Source: Herbiconiux sp. L3-i23 (GTDB lineage: Bacteria > Actinomycetota > Actinomycetes > Actinomycetales > Microbacteriaceae). From it: 64,000 nt of DNA. Position numbers and translations under genes: made by a program. Location: positions 3,038,001-3,102,000 of the forward strand of contig NZ_AP025737.1 in the NCBI RefSeq assembly GCF_023734115.1. The letters run 5' to 3'. Numbering within the stretch: the first letter of the stretch is position 1; each line of letters begins with the position of its first letter. A model generated the notes under the pieces. That model saw only the letters and a list, made by a program, of their open reading frames with translations, was not told where the DNA came from and did no database searches. Below are positions 38,501 to 54,430 of this stretch, one piece after another.

Positions 38501-41500
38501 GTGCCGTTCGGGATGCCGTCGCCGTCGATGTCGGGGTCGATCGCGTTGGGGATGCCGTCACCGTCGGTGTCGGGTCCTGTGGCGGGCGTCGGGTCCGTCG
38601 CCGGCAGATGGTCGGGAGTGGTCGCCGCGCTGGGCGTGACGGTGCTGTTCCACGCCGTCCACGAGCTCGCGCCCATCGCATTGCGGGTGCGAACGCGCAG
38701 CTGGTAGCCGGCGCCGTTCTCGAGGCCGTCGATGCGGAAGGCGTTGTACTCGATCGAGGAGACGCCGTTGTGGTCGACCAGGACGGTGCCCACGTCGGTC
38801 GCCGATGCGGCGGTCCAACGTCCGGCCGTCGCGCCCGTTGTGCGGGCGATCTGCCACTCGAGCGACGTGACGGGCCGCGCCGCGGTCGACGTGCCGGCGA
38901 GGCTCGACACGATCGCGCCGTCCTGCGGGCCGGCGATGACGAATCGCGGAGCGTCGGGAGCGGCGATGGGAGCCACGGTGCCCGAGGTGGAGCGAGTCGT
39001 GTCCACCCGGTTGGTGGCTCGGACGCGCACACGGTAGGTCTCGCCGTTGGTCAGCCCGCTGAAGACGTAGGTGCCGCCGATGAGAGTCGGGGTGGCCACG
39101 ACCCAGCTCCCGGAGTGCGTCCAGCCCCCGTCGTGTGCGGGCGAGGCGCCGCCCTGCAGCAGACCCGGGCTGGCGGGCGCGGGCTGGCTGTTCGGCGAGG
39201 GGACCGGCTGGAAGTTCAGGCGCGTGATCTCCCAGGTCAGCGAATCGATCGGAGCGGCATCGGTCGCGTGGGGGTCGATCGTGACCGACAGGGTCGAGTC
39301 GCCGGCGGTCATCGAGGTGAACTCCGGCCCCTCCGGCGCGGTGATCGGTCGGAAGGAGGAGGTCTGCGCCCACGCGCTCGGACCGCTCGCGTTGTTCGCG
39401 CGAACGCGGACCAGATAGTCGGTCCCGTCGATGAGCGGCTGGATGGAGAACAGGCCCGATCCCGAGGTCGGGGTGACGCTCTGCCAGGTCGGGTTCGACC
39501 CCGCAACGGCGTACTCCCACTCGGCGTCGGCGGCTGCGCTCGGGTTCGCGGCGGACGTCGGGAAGGTCACCTGCAGGCGCACCTCTCCGTTCGCCGCGGC
39601 GACCGTGCCGATCACAGGGGTTCCCGCGGCGGCGATGGGGCGCAGCGTGGCGGTCTCGACCCACGAGCCGGCGCCCGACTGGTTGATCGAGCGGACGCGC
39701 AGTCGGTAGTCGGTGCCGTTGGCCAGGCCGGAGAAGGTCGACAGGCCGGACGCCACGGTGGGAGTGACGGCGGCGTAGGTGCCGACGACGCCCGACGTGA
39801 CGGTGGCGATCTGCCACTCGACGCCGGTCGAGGGCGCCGCAGCGCTGCTCGGCACCGTGATCCGCGCCGACAACGAGGCGTCGCCGCGCGTCGCCGAGAC
39901 GACGACCGGTGCTCCCGGCAATTCGACCGGGGTGACGGGAGCTGCGGCGTATCGCCACTGGCTTCCCGCGACGGAGTTCATCGAATAGACGCGCAGGCGG
40001 TAGGCCGTGCCGTTGTCGAGGCCGCTGATGACCCAGACTCCGTCGGTGAGCACCGGGTACACCCGGCTCCACGAGGTGACGCCGTCGGTGGTGGTTCCCA
40101 CGTGCCAGACGGCGGCGTTCGCGTTGCTCGGGTTCGCGTCGGTGGATGGGAAGGAGACATCGGCGAGGATCCGGCCGTCCGCGGGGGTCAGCGAGCCGAT
40201 CACCGGCTGCGCCGGCTCTGCGATGGCGCGGACGGTGGACGACTCGGTCCAGGCGCCGGCTCCTGCCGAGTTGATGGCGCGGGTGCGCACCCGGTACTCG
40301 GTGCCGGCGGTGAGGTTGTCGAAGGTGCGGGTGACGCCGTCCGCCGAGACGGCGGGCGTGATGGCGGTCCAGCCGACGGGGCTGCCCGCCACCATCTCGG
40401 TGATCTGCCACTCGTTCGAGACGACGGGTGCCTGCGTGGTGCCGGTGTAGACGGCGGAGACGGTGAACGCCCGCAGCCACTGCAGGGGCGTGCTCACCGT
40501 CGGCGCCGCGGGCGCGGCGACGGGACGCAGCACACCGCTCGTCACCCACGCGCTCGAACCCATGCCGTTCTTGGCACGTACGCGGAAGCGGTAATCCGTT
40601 CCATTGGTGAGGCCGGAGATTTGGAACGGGTCTGACCCGCTCACGGTGGCCGCAGTCCACGTATTCGTGGAAGTCGGCGCGTACTGCCACTCGGCGGCGG
40701 AGTACTGGCTCGGCTGAGCCGCCGAGGTCGGGAAGGTGACGCTGGTGAGAATACGACCGTTGTCGCCAGAGCTGAGACCGATGACGGGCGCGGCGGGTGC
40801 GCCGTAGGGCGTGGCCGAGGCGACGGAGGAGGTGGTCTGCTCTCCGCCCGCGTCGAGGGTGGTCACCGAGAAGTCGTAGGGCGTGCCGTTGGTCAGACCC
40901 GTGACGGAGGCCGTGGTGCCGGTCACGTCGCCGAAGGTGCTCCACGAGGCGTCGGAGCTCTTCTTGTACTTGACCCGGTACGACGGCGTCGTCGGGGCGG
41001 GCGACGGAGCCGCCCAGGCCAGCGAAGCGCTCGAGTCGCCGGCGGTCGCGACGACGGAGGTCGGGGCGCCGAAGACCATGCGCATGGTGCTCGAGACGAC
41101 CTCGGTGGGCCCGAAGGTCTGGTAGCCCCAGACCCGGCCCCGGTAGCCCATGGACACGGTGTAGGTCTCGCCGGAGACGAACGACGAGGCCGGAACCGTC
41201 ACGGTGGTCGGGTTGCTGGCGACCCCGACGTTCGAGGCCGCGATCGTCGGATTCGACGGGTTGCTCGGGACGAACGAGTAGTTGAAGGTCGTGTCGCTGG
41301 TCCCCGGATTCGGGAAGTTCATCACGACGGAGCCGTTCGCCTGCTTCACTGCGGTGGGCGCCCAGTTGTCGGTGCTGATCACCTGCGAGCTCTGCACGAC
41401 GCCGTTTTTCAGCAGCTCCACGGTCCAGTTGCCGTCGACCGGGAAGCCGAGGCCCGACTCCCAGGTGCCGACGAACTGGTCGAAGGCGTAGCTGGTGGTC

Positions 41501-41739
41501 AAGACCTGTCCCTGAGGTCCGGTCGCACGCACCGTGAAGGTCTGCGGCGTCCCGTAGTCGTTGCTCACCCAGAACGAGAGCAGCTGCGGGTAGATCGACA
41601 TGATGCGCGTGTCGTAGGCGAACGCGACGTTCGTCGGGATGACGGCGGCGACCACGGCGATGAATGCGGTGAGCACGGCGGCGAGCTTGAGCCGCAGTCG
41701 ACCGCGGCTGGTCGCGCGGTCGGTCGTTGTCGTTGTCAT
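35572..41739 (-). CDS. Giant FnIII-TSP3 surface protein with C-terminal membrane anchor
   Basis: 2055 aa. A signal peptide (about residues 15-42) ends near NVAFAYD. Residues about 45-1045 contain an N-terminal beta domain and about nine or ten FnIII domains, the penultimate one with a long insertion (NFQPVPSPNSQPAPASPG). Residues about 1053-1918 are around 65 thrombospondin type 3 units of 13 residues (DVDGDGIPNGSDP pattern), which bind calcium and stiffen. A Gly/Asn/Ser-rich spacer follows, then one hydrophobic anchor (GIGLLILMALFGAAAWWIG) and the basic tail ARTRRKQQI. There is no LPXTG. ATG 41739 is chosen; GGGGGA lies 11 nt upstream. It is likely a calcium-dependent adhesin or surface stalk, inferred from domains. 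Confidence 0.9.
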   Translation of the reverse strand: MTTTTTDRATSRGRLRLKLAAVLTAFIAVVAAVIPTNVAFAYDTRIMSIYPQLLSFWVSNDYGTPQTFTVRATGPQGQVLTTSYAFDQFVGTWESGLGFPVDGNWTVELLKNGVVQSSQVISTDNWAPTAVKQANGSVVMNFPNPGTSDTTFNYSFVPSNPSNPTIAASNVGVASNPTTVTVPASSFVSGETYTVSMGYRGRVWGYQTFGPTEVVSSTMRMVFGAPTSVVATAGDSSASLAWAAPSPAPTTPSYRVKYKKSSDASWSTFGDVTGTTASVTGLTNGTPYDFSVTTLDAGGEQTTSSVASATPYGAPAAPVIGLSSGDNGRILTSVTFPTSAAQPSQYSAAEWQYAPTSTNTWTAATVSGSDPFQISGLTNGTDYRFRVRAKNGMGSSAWVTSGVLRPVAAPAAPTVSTPLQWLRAFTVSAVYTGTTQAPVVSNEWQITEMVAGSPVGWTAITPAVSADGVTRTFDNLTAGTEYRVRTRAINSAGAGAWTESSTVRAIAEPAQPVIGSLTPADGRILADVSFPSTDANPSNANAAVWHVGTTTDGVTSWSRVYPVLTDGVWVISGLDNGTAYRLRVYSMNSVAGSQWRYAAAPVTPVELPGAPVVVSATRGDASLSARITVPSSAAAPSTGVEWQIATVTSGVVGTYAAVTPTVASGLSTFSGLANGTDYRLRVRSINQSGAGSWVETATLRPIAAAGTPVIGTVAAANGEVRLQVTFPTSAANPSAAADAEWEYAVAGSNPTWQSVTPTSGSGLFSIQPLIDGTDYLVRVRANNASGPSAWAQTSSFRPITAPEGPEFTSMTAGDSTLSVTIDPHATDAAPIDSLTWEITRLNFQPVPSPNSQPAPASPGLLQGGASPAHDGGWTHSGSWVVATPTLIGGTYVFSGLTNGETYRVRVRATNRVDTTRSTSGTVAPIAAPDAPRFVIAGPQDGAIVSSLAGTSTAARPVTSLEWQIARTTGATAGRWTAASATDVGTVLVDHNGVSSIEYNAFRIDGLENGAGYQLRVRTRNAMGASSWTAWNSTVTPSAATTPDHLPATDPTPATGPDTDGDGIPNAIDPDIDGDGIPNGTDPDVDGDGVNNVFDPDVDGDGVPNASDPDADGDGIPNEDDETPNGIGTPGDIDGDGIPNENDADIDGDGRNNAVDDDIDGDGVRNEDDDDADGDGSPNGSDETPNGLGDTGDLDGDGIPNGIDPDVDGDGVNNVFDDDIDGDGIPNGIDSDADGDGIPNGSDSTPNGIGTPGDIDGDGIPNEDDVDMDGDGRNNANDDDIDGDGIPNASDETPAGPGSQPGDAGLGTSDDLDGDGIRNEDDPDIDGDGVNNVFDDDIDGDGIPNGSDSDADGDAIPNASDSTPNGLGTPEDIDGDGIRNEDDADMDGDGVNNVFDDDIDGDGIPNASDPTPAGPGSQPGGTGTGTVSDIDGDGIPNELDPDIDGDGVNNVFDDDIDGDGIRNEDDADADGDGIPNGSDSTPHGIGTPEDIDGDGIRNEDDADMDGDGVNNVFDDDIDGDGIPNASDPTPAGPGSQPTGTGPGRPGDIDGDGIPDAIDDDIDGDGIPNGVDPDVDGDGIPNGQDPDVDGDGLPNGSDPDVDGDGIPNGQDPDVDGDGLPNGSDPDVDGDGIPNGSDPDVDGDGIPNGSDPDVDGDGINNVFDPDVDGDGVPNASDPDADGDGIPNGSDETPNGIGTPGDIDGDGIPNDQDSDIDGDGRNNANDDDIDGDGVPNGSDPTPAGPGSQPGDTGVGTSDDIDGDGIPNGSDPDVDGDGIPNGQDPDVDGDGIPNGLDPDVDGDGIPNGSDPDVDGDGIPNGQDPDVDGDGVNNVFDPDVDGDGVPNGSDSDADGDGIPNGSDETPNGIGTPGDIDGDGIPNELDTDIDGDGIPNASDPDVDGDGIPNITDPDDDNDGTPDVSDSTPTGPNPATGNGGGNGNGNGNGTGNGSNSGSGSGSGSGSNGGRGTRALVEAAPAAAASTLAAPVKGTVIGTDTADDESAGSSDESADDAAASPASSATSATDMLVTGGIGLLILMALFGAAAWWIGAARTRRKQQI
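35985..38585 (-). repeat. TSP3-encoding tandem array, 39-nt units (2055-aa protein)
   Basis: In-frame DNA repeats with a 39-nt period (13 codons), each encoding an Asp-rich calcium-binding loop. Variant units (RNNANDDDIDGDG, TPAGPGSQPGDTG) recur in the same order several times, giving a higher-order pattern. Neighbouring copies near 36790-36870 are identical over 39 nt, a sign of recent duplication. Confidence 0.9.
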
Positions 41740-41935
41740 GTGAAGCTGATTCCCCCATTGCTGCAGATCAGGGAGCACAGCCACCCGCGGGCGCCTTGAA
41801 GCGCGTCCACGAAATGCCCCCTGTTGCTCGAACGGTCCCCCCGGACCTGTGGTGCTCGAGCAGAGCTATTCCACTAGAACGGTGCCACCCCCCGCTAATC
41901 CCCGAAAGAGTGCGCCTGACTCGGGGGGCACCGGA

Positions 41936-41954
41936 TGTTCGCTCACCGAACGTT
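41936..41954. promoter_or_regulatory. Surface-gene palindrome, copy 2
   Basis: The sequence TGTTCGCTCACCGAACG has the TGTTCG-N5-CGAAC form, imperfect at the last base. It lies about 200 nt upstream of the 2055-aa gene, in the 317-nt gap shared with the divergent MFS gene. The rest of the gap holds G/C runs (CGGGGGGCACCGG) and no gene. Confidence 0.5.
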
Positions 41955-42056
41955 CGCCGCGTACCGTCGGCCCGAAACGACGGAAACAGCCGCCGACGCG
42001 GCGCGGTAACCCCCGGTTCACCGCTCGGACACCGGGTGCGGTCTAGCCTTCAACGC

Positions 42057-43427
42057 ATGACAGCACCGAGCAGCGACGCTCCCCCCACGCCTCTTGCGGC
42101 GACCTCGGCGAGCGCCGCGAGCGTGTTCGCCACCGGCGGCTCCGTACCCCGCTCGAAGGTCTTCGCCTGGGCGCTGTGGGACTGGGCGACGCAGCCGTTC
42201 AACACGGTCATCAACACCTTCGTCTTCACCGCTCTGTATCTGCTCACGGAGGCCTTCACCTCCGACGGCGTGAGCGTCGACGATCTCTCCGCGCAACTGG
42301 GCCTCGCTGTGGGCCTCGCCGGTGTCGTCGTCGCCGTGCTCGCACCGGTGCTCGGGCGCCGCACCGATGCGGGCGGCAACCGCAAGCGCTGGCTGATGGT
42401 GTGGACGGCGCTGCTCGCGGTGGCGATGGGCGCGATGTTCTTCGTGGAGGAGAGCCCATCGTTCTTCCTGCTCGGTGCGATCCTCGTCGCGGTCGCCGGC
42501 GTCTTCTCCGAGCTCGCCGCCGTCAACTACAACGCGATGATCGTGCAGGTCGCCACCCCGCGCACCCTCGGCAAGGTCAGCGGCCTCGGCTGGGGCTTCG
42601 GCTACATCGGCGGCATCATCACACTCGTCCTCGTCATCGTCGCGCAGCTCTCCAGCTGGTTCGGCATCCCCGACGAGAACGGACTGCCGCTGCGTCTCGT
42701 CGCCGTCATGTGCGCCGTGTGGACCGTCGTGTTCTCGATCCCGCTCTTCCTCGCGATCCCCGAGATCCCGCCGGTCCCCAGTGCGAAGCGCTCGTCGTTC
42801 TTCGGCAGTTACGTCGACCTCGCCCGCGACGTCGCCCGCATCTTCCGCGAGGACCGTCCGCTGTTCTGGTTCCTCCTCGCTAGCGCGATCTACCGCGACG
42901 GACTGTCGGCGGTGTTCGCCTTCGGCGGGGCGATCGCGAGCGTCACCTTCGGCTTCGAGTTCATGGAGGTCGTCGTCTTCGGCGTGGCCGGCAATCTCGT
43001 GGCGGGTCTCAGCACGATCATCGCCGGCCGCCTCGACGACCGGTTCGGGCCTCGAGCCGTCATCATCGGCTCGATCGCGGGCCTCGTCGTGTCGGGTCTC
43101 GGTGTGTTCCTGCTGCGCGACGCCGGCACCGCGCCCTTCTGGGTGGGCGGCCTCCTGCTCTGCCTCTTCGTCGGGCCCGCCCAGGCGGCGAGCCGCTCCT
43201 ACCTTGCTCGGGCCACTCCCCCGGGTCACGAGGGCGAGCTCTTCGGCCTCTACGCCACGACCGGTCGGGCGGCGAGCTTCATCGCGCCCCTCGCGTTCTC
43301 GGGCTTCATCGCCTGGTTCGGCGCCCAGGCCTTCGGCATCATCGGCATCGTCCTCGTCCTCGCGGTGGGCGGCGGGCTGATGTTCCTCATCCGCACGCCG
43401 CGGTCGGCGGCGAACTCGGTCGACTGA
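42057..43427 (+). CDS. MFS transporter (UMF1/Atg22-like)
   Basis: 456 aa with twelve hydrophobic segments. The N-terminus FAWALWDWATQPFNTVINTF and the central FREDRPLFWFLLASAIYRDG are characteristic of the UMF1 family of major facilitator proteins. Family members may move amino acids or other small solutes; the substrate is unknown. ATG 42057 has no clear ribosome site. It lies divergent to one giant FnIII-TSP3 gene and convergent with the other, with a strong terminator at its end. Nothing else ties it to the surface proteins. Confidence 0.9.
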   Translation: MTAPSSDAPPTPLAATSASAASVFATGGSVPRSKVFAWALWDWATQPFNTVINTFVFTALYLLTEAFTSDGVSVDDLSAQLGLAVGLAGVVVAVLAPVLGRRTDAGGNRKRWLMVWTALLAVAMGAMFFVEESPSFFLLGAILVAVAGVFSELAAVNYNAMIVQVATPRTLGKVSGLGWGFGYIGGIITLVLVIVAQLSSWFGIPDENGLPLRLVAVMCAVWTVVFSIPLFLAIPEIPPVPSAKRSSFFGSYVDLARDVARIFREDRPLFWFLLASAIYRDGLSAVFAFGGAIASVTFGFEFMEVVVFGVAGNLVAGLSTIIAGRLDDRFGPRAVIIGSIAGLVVSGLGVFLLRDAGTAPFWVGGLLLCLFVGPAQAASRSYLARATPPGHEGELFGLYATTGRAASFIAPLAFSGFIAWFGAQAFGIIGIVLVLAVGGGLMFLIRTPRSAANSVD

Positions 43428-43448
43428 TCCCTCGACTCGTGAACGACG

Positions 43449-43480
43449 AAAGGCCCTCGGGAACGATCCCGAGGGCCTTT
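43449..43480. terminator. Bidirectional intrinsic terminator
   Basis: A perfect 14-bp stem (AAAGGCCCTCGGGA and its complement) with an ACGA loop and T-run ends on both strands. It lies between the MFS stop (43427) and the stop of the giant gene (43498) and serves both. Confidence 0.93.
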
Positions 43481-43497
43481 CGTGTCATGGACGCGTC

Positions 43498-51117
<7,620 letters not shown>

Positions 51118-51308
51118 GATGTACTCCCCATTCGTCTGATGCCACGAAGAGGACGCACGCGAGCGACGCGATGCGATGCACCGCGCGCGATCCCCCCGTC
51201 GCGCGACATGTTTCCCCCACGTCGCGCGAGCAGAGTCAGTCAACAGTGCAGGGGTCGGGCGGGATAAATCCCAGTACGGGGGGCGAAAAGGGCCAGAAGG
51301 CTCGGAAG

Positions 51309-51326
51309 TGTTCGGTCAGCGAACAT
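51309..51326. promoter_or_regulatory. Surface-gene palindrome, copy 3
   Basis: TGTTCG-GTCAG-CGAACA, a perfect 6-bp inverted repeat, about 192 nt upstream of the 2539-aa gene and 26 nt beyond the end of crtEb. The 5' leader between them also holds two direct copies of GTCGCGCGA within CCCCC-containing context (51188-51230). Confidence 0.6.
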
Positions 51327-51351
51327 CTCGGCGGCCCGCCTGCGGATCGGA

Positions 51352-52209
51352 TCAGCGCAGGAAGGAGTACCAGATCAGGAGCATGGTGACGAGGAAGCCG
51401 ACGACGAAGTTGATGGCGAGAAAGCGTCGCCACCCGCTGTTGGCGTCTTCCGATCGCTCGTCGGTGATGCGCAGGAACGGCGCCGTCATCGCGGCGTACG
51501 GCAGCACGAGCGCCGCGGCCAGCGGTCCCGGCCAGTCGGCGAACAGCAGCAGCACCCCTGCGAGCAGGTAGCCGGCGAACGCCAACCGCACGGTGGTGCG
51601 GGCGCCGAGGGCGGTGGCGATCGATCCGATGCCCGCCTCGCGGTCCGCGATGACGTCCTGCACGGCACCGAACGCGTGCGACGCCATGCCCCAGAGGAAG
51701 TAGGCGGCGAGCAGTGCCAGGAGCGGACCGTCGACTGCGGCACCGGCGAGCACGAGCCCGTAGACGGCCGGGGAGACGAAGTGGGTGCTCGAGGTGATCG
51801 AGTCGAGGAACGGGCGCTCCTTGAAGCGGAGCACCGGGGCGCTGTAGGCGACCACCGCGAACAGGCTGACCGCGAGGATCACCCAGGACGCCACGGACCC
51901 GAGGAGGACCAACGCGATGATGAACGGGACGTTCGTGACGACGACGGCGACAAGGGTGGTGCGGTGGAGGCTGCGGTCGAGCACCGCCCCCTCCACGCCG
52001 CCCTTCCGCGGGTTGCGCAGGTCGGACTCGTAGTCGAACACGTCGTTGATGCCGTACATCGCGAGGTTGTACGGGACGAGGAAGTAGAGGGTTCCGAGCA
52101 CCAGGGCGACATCGATGCGCCCCGCCGCGAGCAGGTAGGCGGCGGCGAACGGGAACGCGGTGTTCACCCACGACAGCGGCCGGGACGAGACGAAGAGCTG
52201 TCGGATCAC
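51352..52209 (-). CDS. crtEb: Lycopene elongase / UbiA-type prenyltransferase CrtEb
   Basis: 285 aa, polytopic membrane protein of the UbiA superfamily. The Asp-rich motif NDVFDYESDLRNPRKGG (near residue 55) and the second Asp motif DVIADREAGIGS (near residue 185) bind magnesium and prenyl diphosphate. In C50 carotenoid producers this enzyme adds two C5 units to lycopene, giving flavuxanthin-type products. It is last in the operon. Its GTG start overlaps the crtYf stop by 4 nt. Confidence 0.92.
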   Translation of the reverse strand: MIRQLFVSSRPLSWVNTAFPFAAAYLLAAGRIDVALVLGTLYFLVPYNLAMYGINDVFDYESDLRNPRKGGVEGAVLDRSLHRTTLVAVVVTNVPFIIALVLLGSVASWVILAVSLFAVVAYSAPVLRFKERPFLDSITSSTHFVSPAVYGLVLAGAAVDGPLLALLAAYFLWGMASHAFGAVQDVIADREAGIGSIATALGARTTVRLAFAGYLLAGVLLLFADWPGPLAAALVLPYAAMTAPFLRITDERSEDANSGWRRFLAINFVVGFLVTMLLIWYSFLR

Positions 52210-52532
52210 GCCCGCTCCCCCGTCGGGCGGCGCTTCGTCGGCGGCAGCAGCAGCCAGAGCGCCGGGAGGCCGAGAGCCGCCGCCACCGCGTAGGCGAAGT
52301 CCTCGATCGGGGCCACCCCGATGGTGATACCACTCGTCGTCGACGAGTCGTACGCGACGATGCCGAGCCCGATGATGACGTTGTCGAACACGGCCGTGAG
52401 CAGCAGCAGCGCCGCCAGCGTCACGAGGAACGCGCCCGCGATCACCCGACCTCCGCGCCTCCGGAGGGCCACCGCCACCACCGCGGCGGCGACCGCGCCG
52501 AGGAACGGCAGGTTCACGAGGAGATACGTCAT
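52206..52532 (-). CDS. crtYf: C50 carotenoid cyclase subunit CrtYf
   Basis: 108 aa with three hydrophobic segments and the conserved stretch IGVAPIEDFAYAVAAALGLP (the PxE(D/E) motif of heterodimeric lycopene cyclase domains). With CrtYe it forms the ring ends of the C50 pigment. Its ATG follows the crtYe stop directly. Whether epsilon, beta or gamma rings are made cannot be told from sequence reading. Confidence 0.9.
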   Translation of the reverse strand: MTYLLVNLPFLGAVAAAVVAVALRRRGGRVIAGAFLVTLAALLLLTAVFDNVIIGLGIVAYDSSTTSGITIGVAPIEDFAYAVAAALGLPALWLLLPPTKRRPTGERA

Positions 52533-52847
52533 CTACGCCTCCTCTGCACGGCGGGTGACCGCGCCGAAGACATCCATCGCCGAGTAGATGAGCAGCGACA
52601 GGAAGAACAACTCCTCGAGCGGCAGCTCGGGGCCGACGAGGATCCCGGTCAGCACCTCCGTCTCTCCACGGAAGAACACGCCGGCCCCGATGCCGACGAG
52701 ATCCCAGACGAGGAAGAACGCGAGCCCTGCGACGAAGACGATGCTCGCCCTCCTGGCGTCGCGCCAGAAGAAGAGCCGGAAGCGGCGGTCGAGCACCACC
52801 ATGCCGGTGAGCGAGACGGCGAGGGCGGCGAGGTAGATCAGCCCCAC
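52533..52847 (-). CDS. crtYe: C50 carotenoid cyclase subunit CrtYe
   Basis: 104 aa, three hydrophobic segments, with RRFRLFFWRDARRASI and the cyclase motif GPELPLEELFFLSLL near residue 75. It pairs with CrtYf. The GTG start at 52847 overlaps the crtI end by 10 nt, indicating translational coupling. Confidence 0.88.
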   Translation of the reverse strand: MGLIYLAALAVSLTGMVVLDRRFRLFFWRDARRASIVFVAGLAFFLVWDLVGIGAGVFFRGETEVLTGILVGPELPLEELFFLSLLIYSAMDVFGAVTRRAEEA

Positions 52848-54430
52848 GGCGCGGCCTCCAACGGCTCCGGCAGAGGACCCGCGCTCACGTCGCCGGCGAC
52901 GCGTTTGACGACCAGTTCCGCGCTGATGAGGCACATGGGCAGACCGATCCCCGGGATCGTCGACCCGCCCGCGTAGTACAGACCGTCGACCCGCTTGCTG
53001 ACGTTGCCTGCCCGGAAGAACGCGCTCTGCCGCAGCGTGTGAGCGGGTCCGAGCGCCGAGCCCATCCACGCCCCGAGATCGGCTTCGAGGTCGGCGGGTC
53101 CCATCGTGCGTCGCACGACGACCCGGTCGGCGAGATCCGGGACGCCCGACCACTCCGCCAACTGGGCGATGGCCCGATCGGCGGCGTCTTCGATGGTGCG
53201 GGAGCCGTCGCCGTCGTAGCCGCCCGCGCCGAGCTCGGGGTCGGCGGGGACCGGAACGAGGATGAAGACGTTCTCGTGGCCTTCGGGCGCGACCGATGCA
53301 TCGGTGGCGCTCGGCTTGCAGACGTAAATGGATGCCGGATCGGGAATGGACGCGTCCGCGCCGAAGATCGACTCGAAGTTGCCGCGCCAGTCGTCGACGA
53401 AGAGCAGGTTGTGGTGCTGCAGCTGCGGGAGTTCGCCCTTCACACCGAGGTAGACGAGCACGGCGCCCGGCCCGGGGGTGCGCTTGTCCCACCACGACTG
53501 CGGGTAGGTCTGCAGGTCGGAGGAAAGCAGGCCGGTCTCGGCCGCCTGCAGATCGCACGCGGCGACGACGGTGCCGGCGGAGTGCAGCACCGTGTCGCCG
53601 TTCTCGTCCCGGTACTCGACGCCGACCACGCTCGGCTTTCCGCCGCCGACGGGTTTGGTGACGATCCGGGTTACCGGCGATCCGGTGCGGATGGTGACCC
53701 CTTCGGCGAGCGCCACCCCTTCGATGGCGTCGATGACGGTGTGCAGCCCGCCCTGCGGGTAGAGCACGCCGCCTTCGAGGTCGAGCGAGCTCATGAGGTG
53801 GTACATGCTCGGCACATCGAAGGGTGAGCCTCCGAGGAAGACCGCGGGGTAGCCGAGGATCCGGCGGATGCGCTCATTCGCGAAGCTCGAGCGGATGAAC
53901 GGGTCGAGCGGCTGCAGCAGCAGTCGGGCCAGGCGGGCTCCATGACGGAGGATGCCGCGGGCGAAGACGGGTCGGAGGTCGGCGAAGGTGCTGTACAGGA
54001 AGCGTTCCTTCGCGAGTCGGTAGGTGAGCCCTGCGGAGTCGAGGTAGCGCTCGAGCGCGCGACCCGCGCCGGGCTCGAGGCTCTCGAACAGGTCGATGTT
54101 GCGCTGACGGTCCGCCGCGATGTCGACAGGCCCGTGCCGCCCGTCGGATGAGGGCGGGAAGAACACCCGGTAGCCGGGATCGAGTCGGTCGAGGTCGAGC
54201 TCGCTCGCGGCATCGGTGCCGAGGAGCTTGAAGAAGTGGTCGAACACTTCGGGCATCAGGTACCAGGACGGCCCGGTGTCGAAGCGGAACCCGTCCTTCT
54301 CCCAGAGGCCCGCACGGCCGCCCAGCTGGTCGCGTGCCTCGAACAGTGTCACGTCGTAGCCGCGGCGTGCCATGAGCGCCGCGGTCGCGATCCCGCTGAT
54401 CCCCCCGCCGATGACCGCTAGCCGCTTCAC
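52838..54430 (-). CDS. crtI: Phytoene desaturase CrtI
   Basis: 530 aa FAD-dependent enzyme. The N-terminal dinucleotide-binding motif is AVIGGGISGIATAALMARRG. The C-terminal carotenoid desaturase signature is YYAGGSTIPGIGLPMCLIS. It converts phytoene to lycopene in four steps, at the membrane. GTG 54430 overlaps the crtB stop by 4 nt. Confidence 0.96.
   Translation of the reverse strand: MKRLAVIGGGISGIATAALMARRGYDVTLFEARDQLGGRAGLWEKDGFRFDTGPSWYLMPEVFDHFFKLLGTDAASELDLDRLDPGYRVFFPPSSDGRHGPVDIAADRQRNIDLFESLEPGAGRALERYLDSAGLTYRLAKERFLYSTFADLRPVFARGILRHGARLARLLLQPLDPFIRSSFANERIRRILGYPAVFLGGSPFDVPSMYHLMSSLDLEGGVLYPQGGLHTVIDAIEGVALAEGVTIRTGSPVTRIVTKPVGGGKPSVVGVEYRDENGDTVLHSAGTVVAACDLQAAETGLLSSDLQTYPQSWWDKRTPGPGAVLVYLGVKGELPQLQHHNLLFVDDWRGNFESIFGADASIPDPASIYVCKPSATDASVAPEGHENVFILVPVPADPELGAGGYDGDGSRTIEDAADRAIAQLAEWSGVPDLADRVVVRRTMGPADLEADLGAWMGSALGPAHTLRQSAFFRAGNVSKRVDGLYYAGGSTIPGIGLPMCLISAELVVKRVAGDVSAGPLPEPLEAAPWG

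Noticed and set aside
51236-52333. A longer alternative frame over crtEb
   Set aside because: Arg-rich translation without the UbiA Asp motifs; the 285-aa frame contains both motifs.
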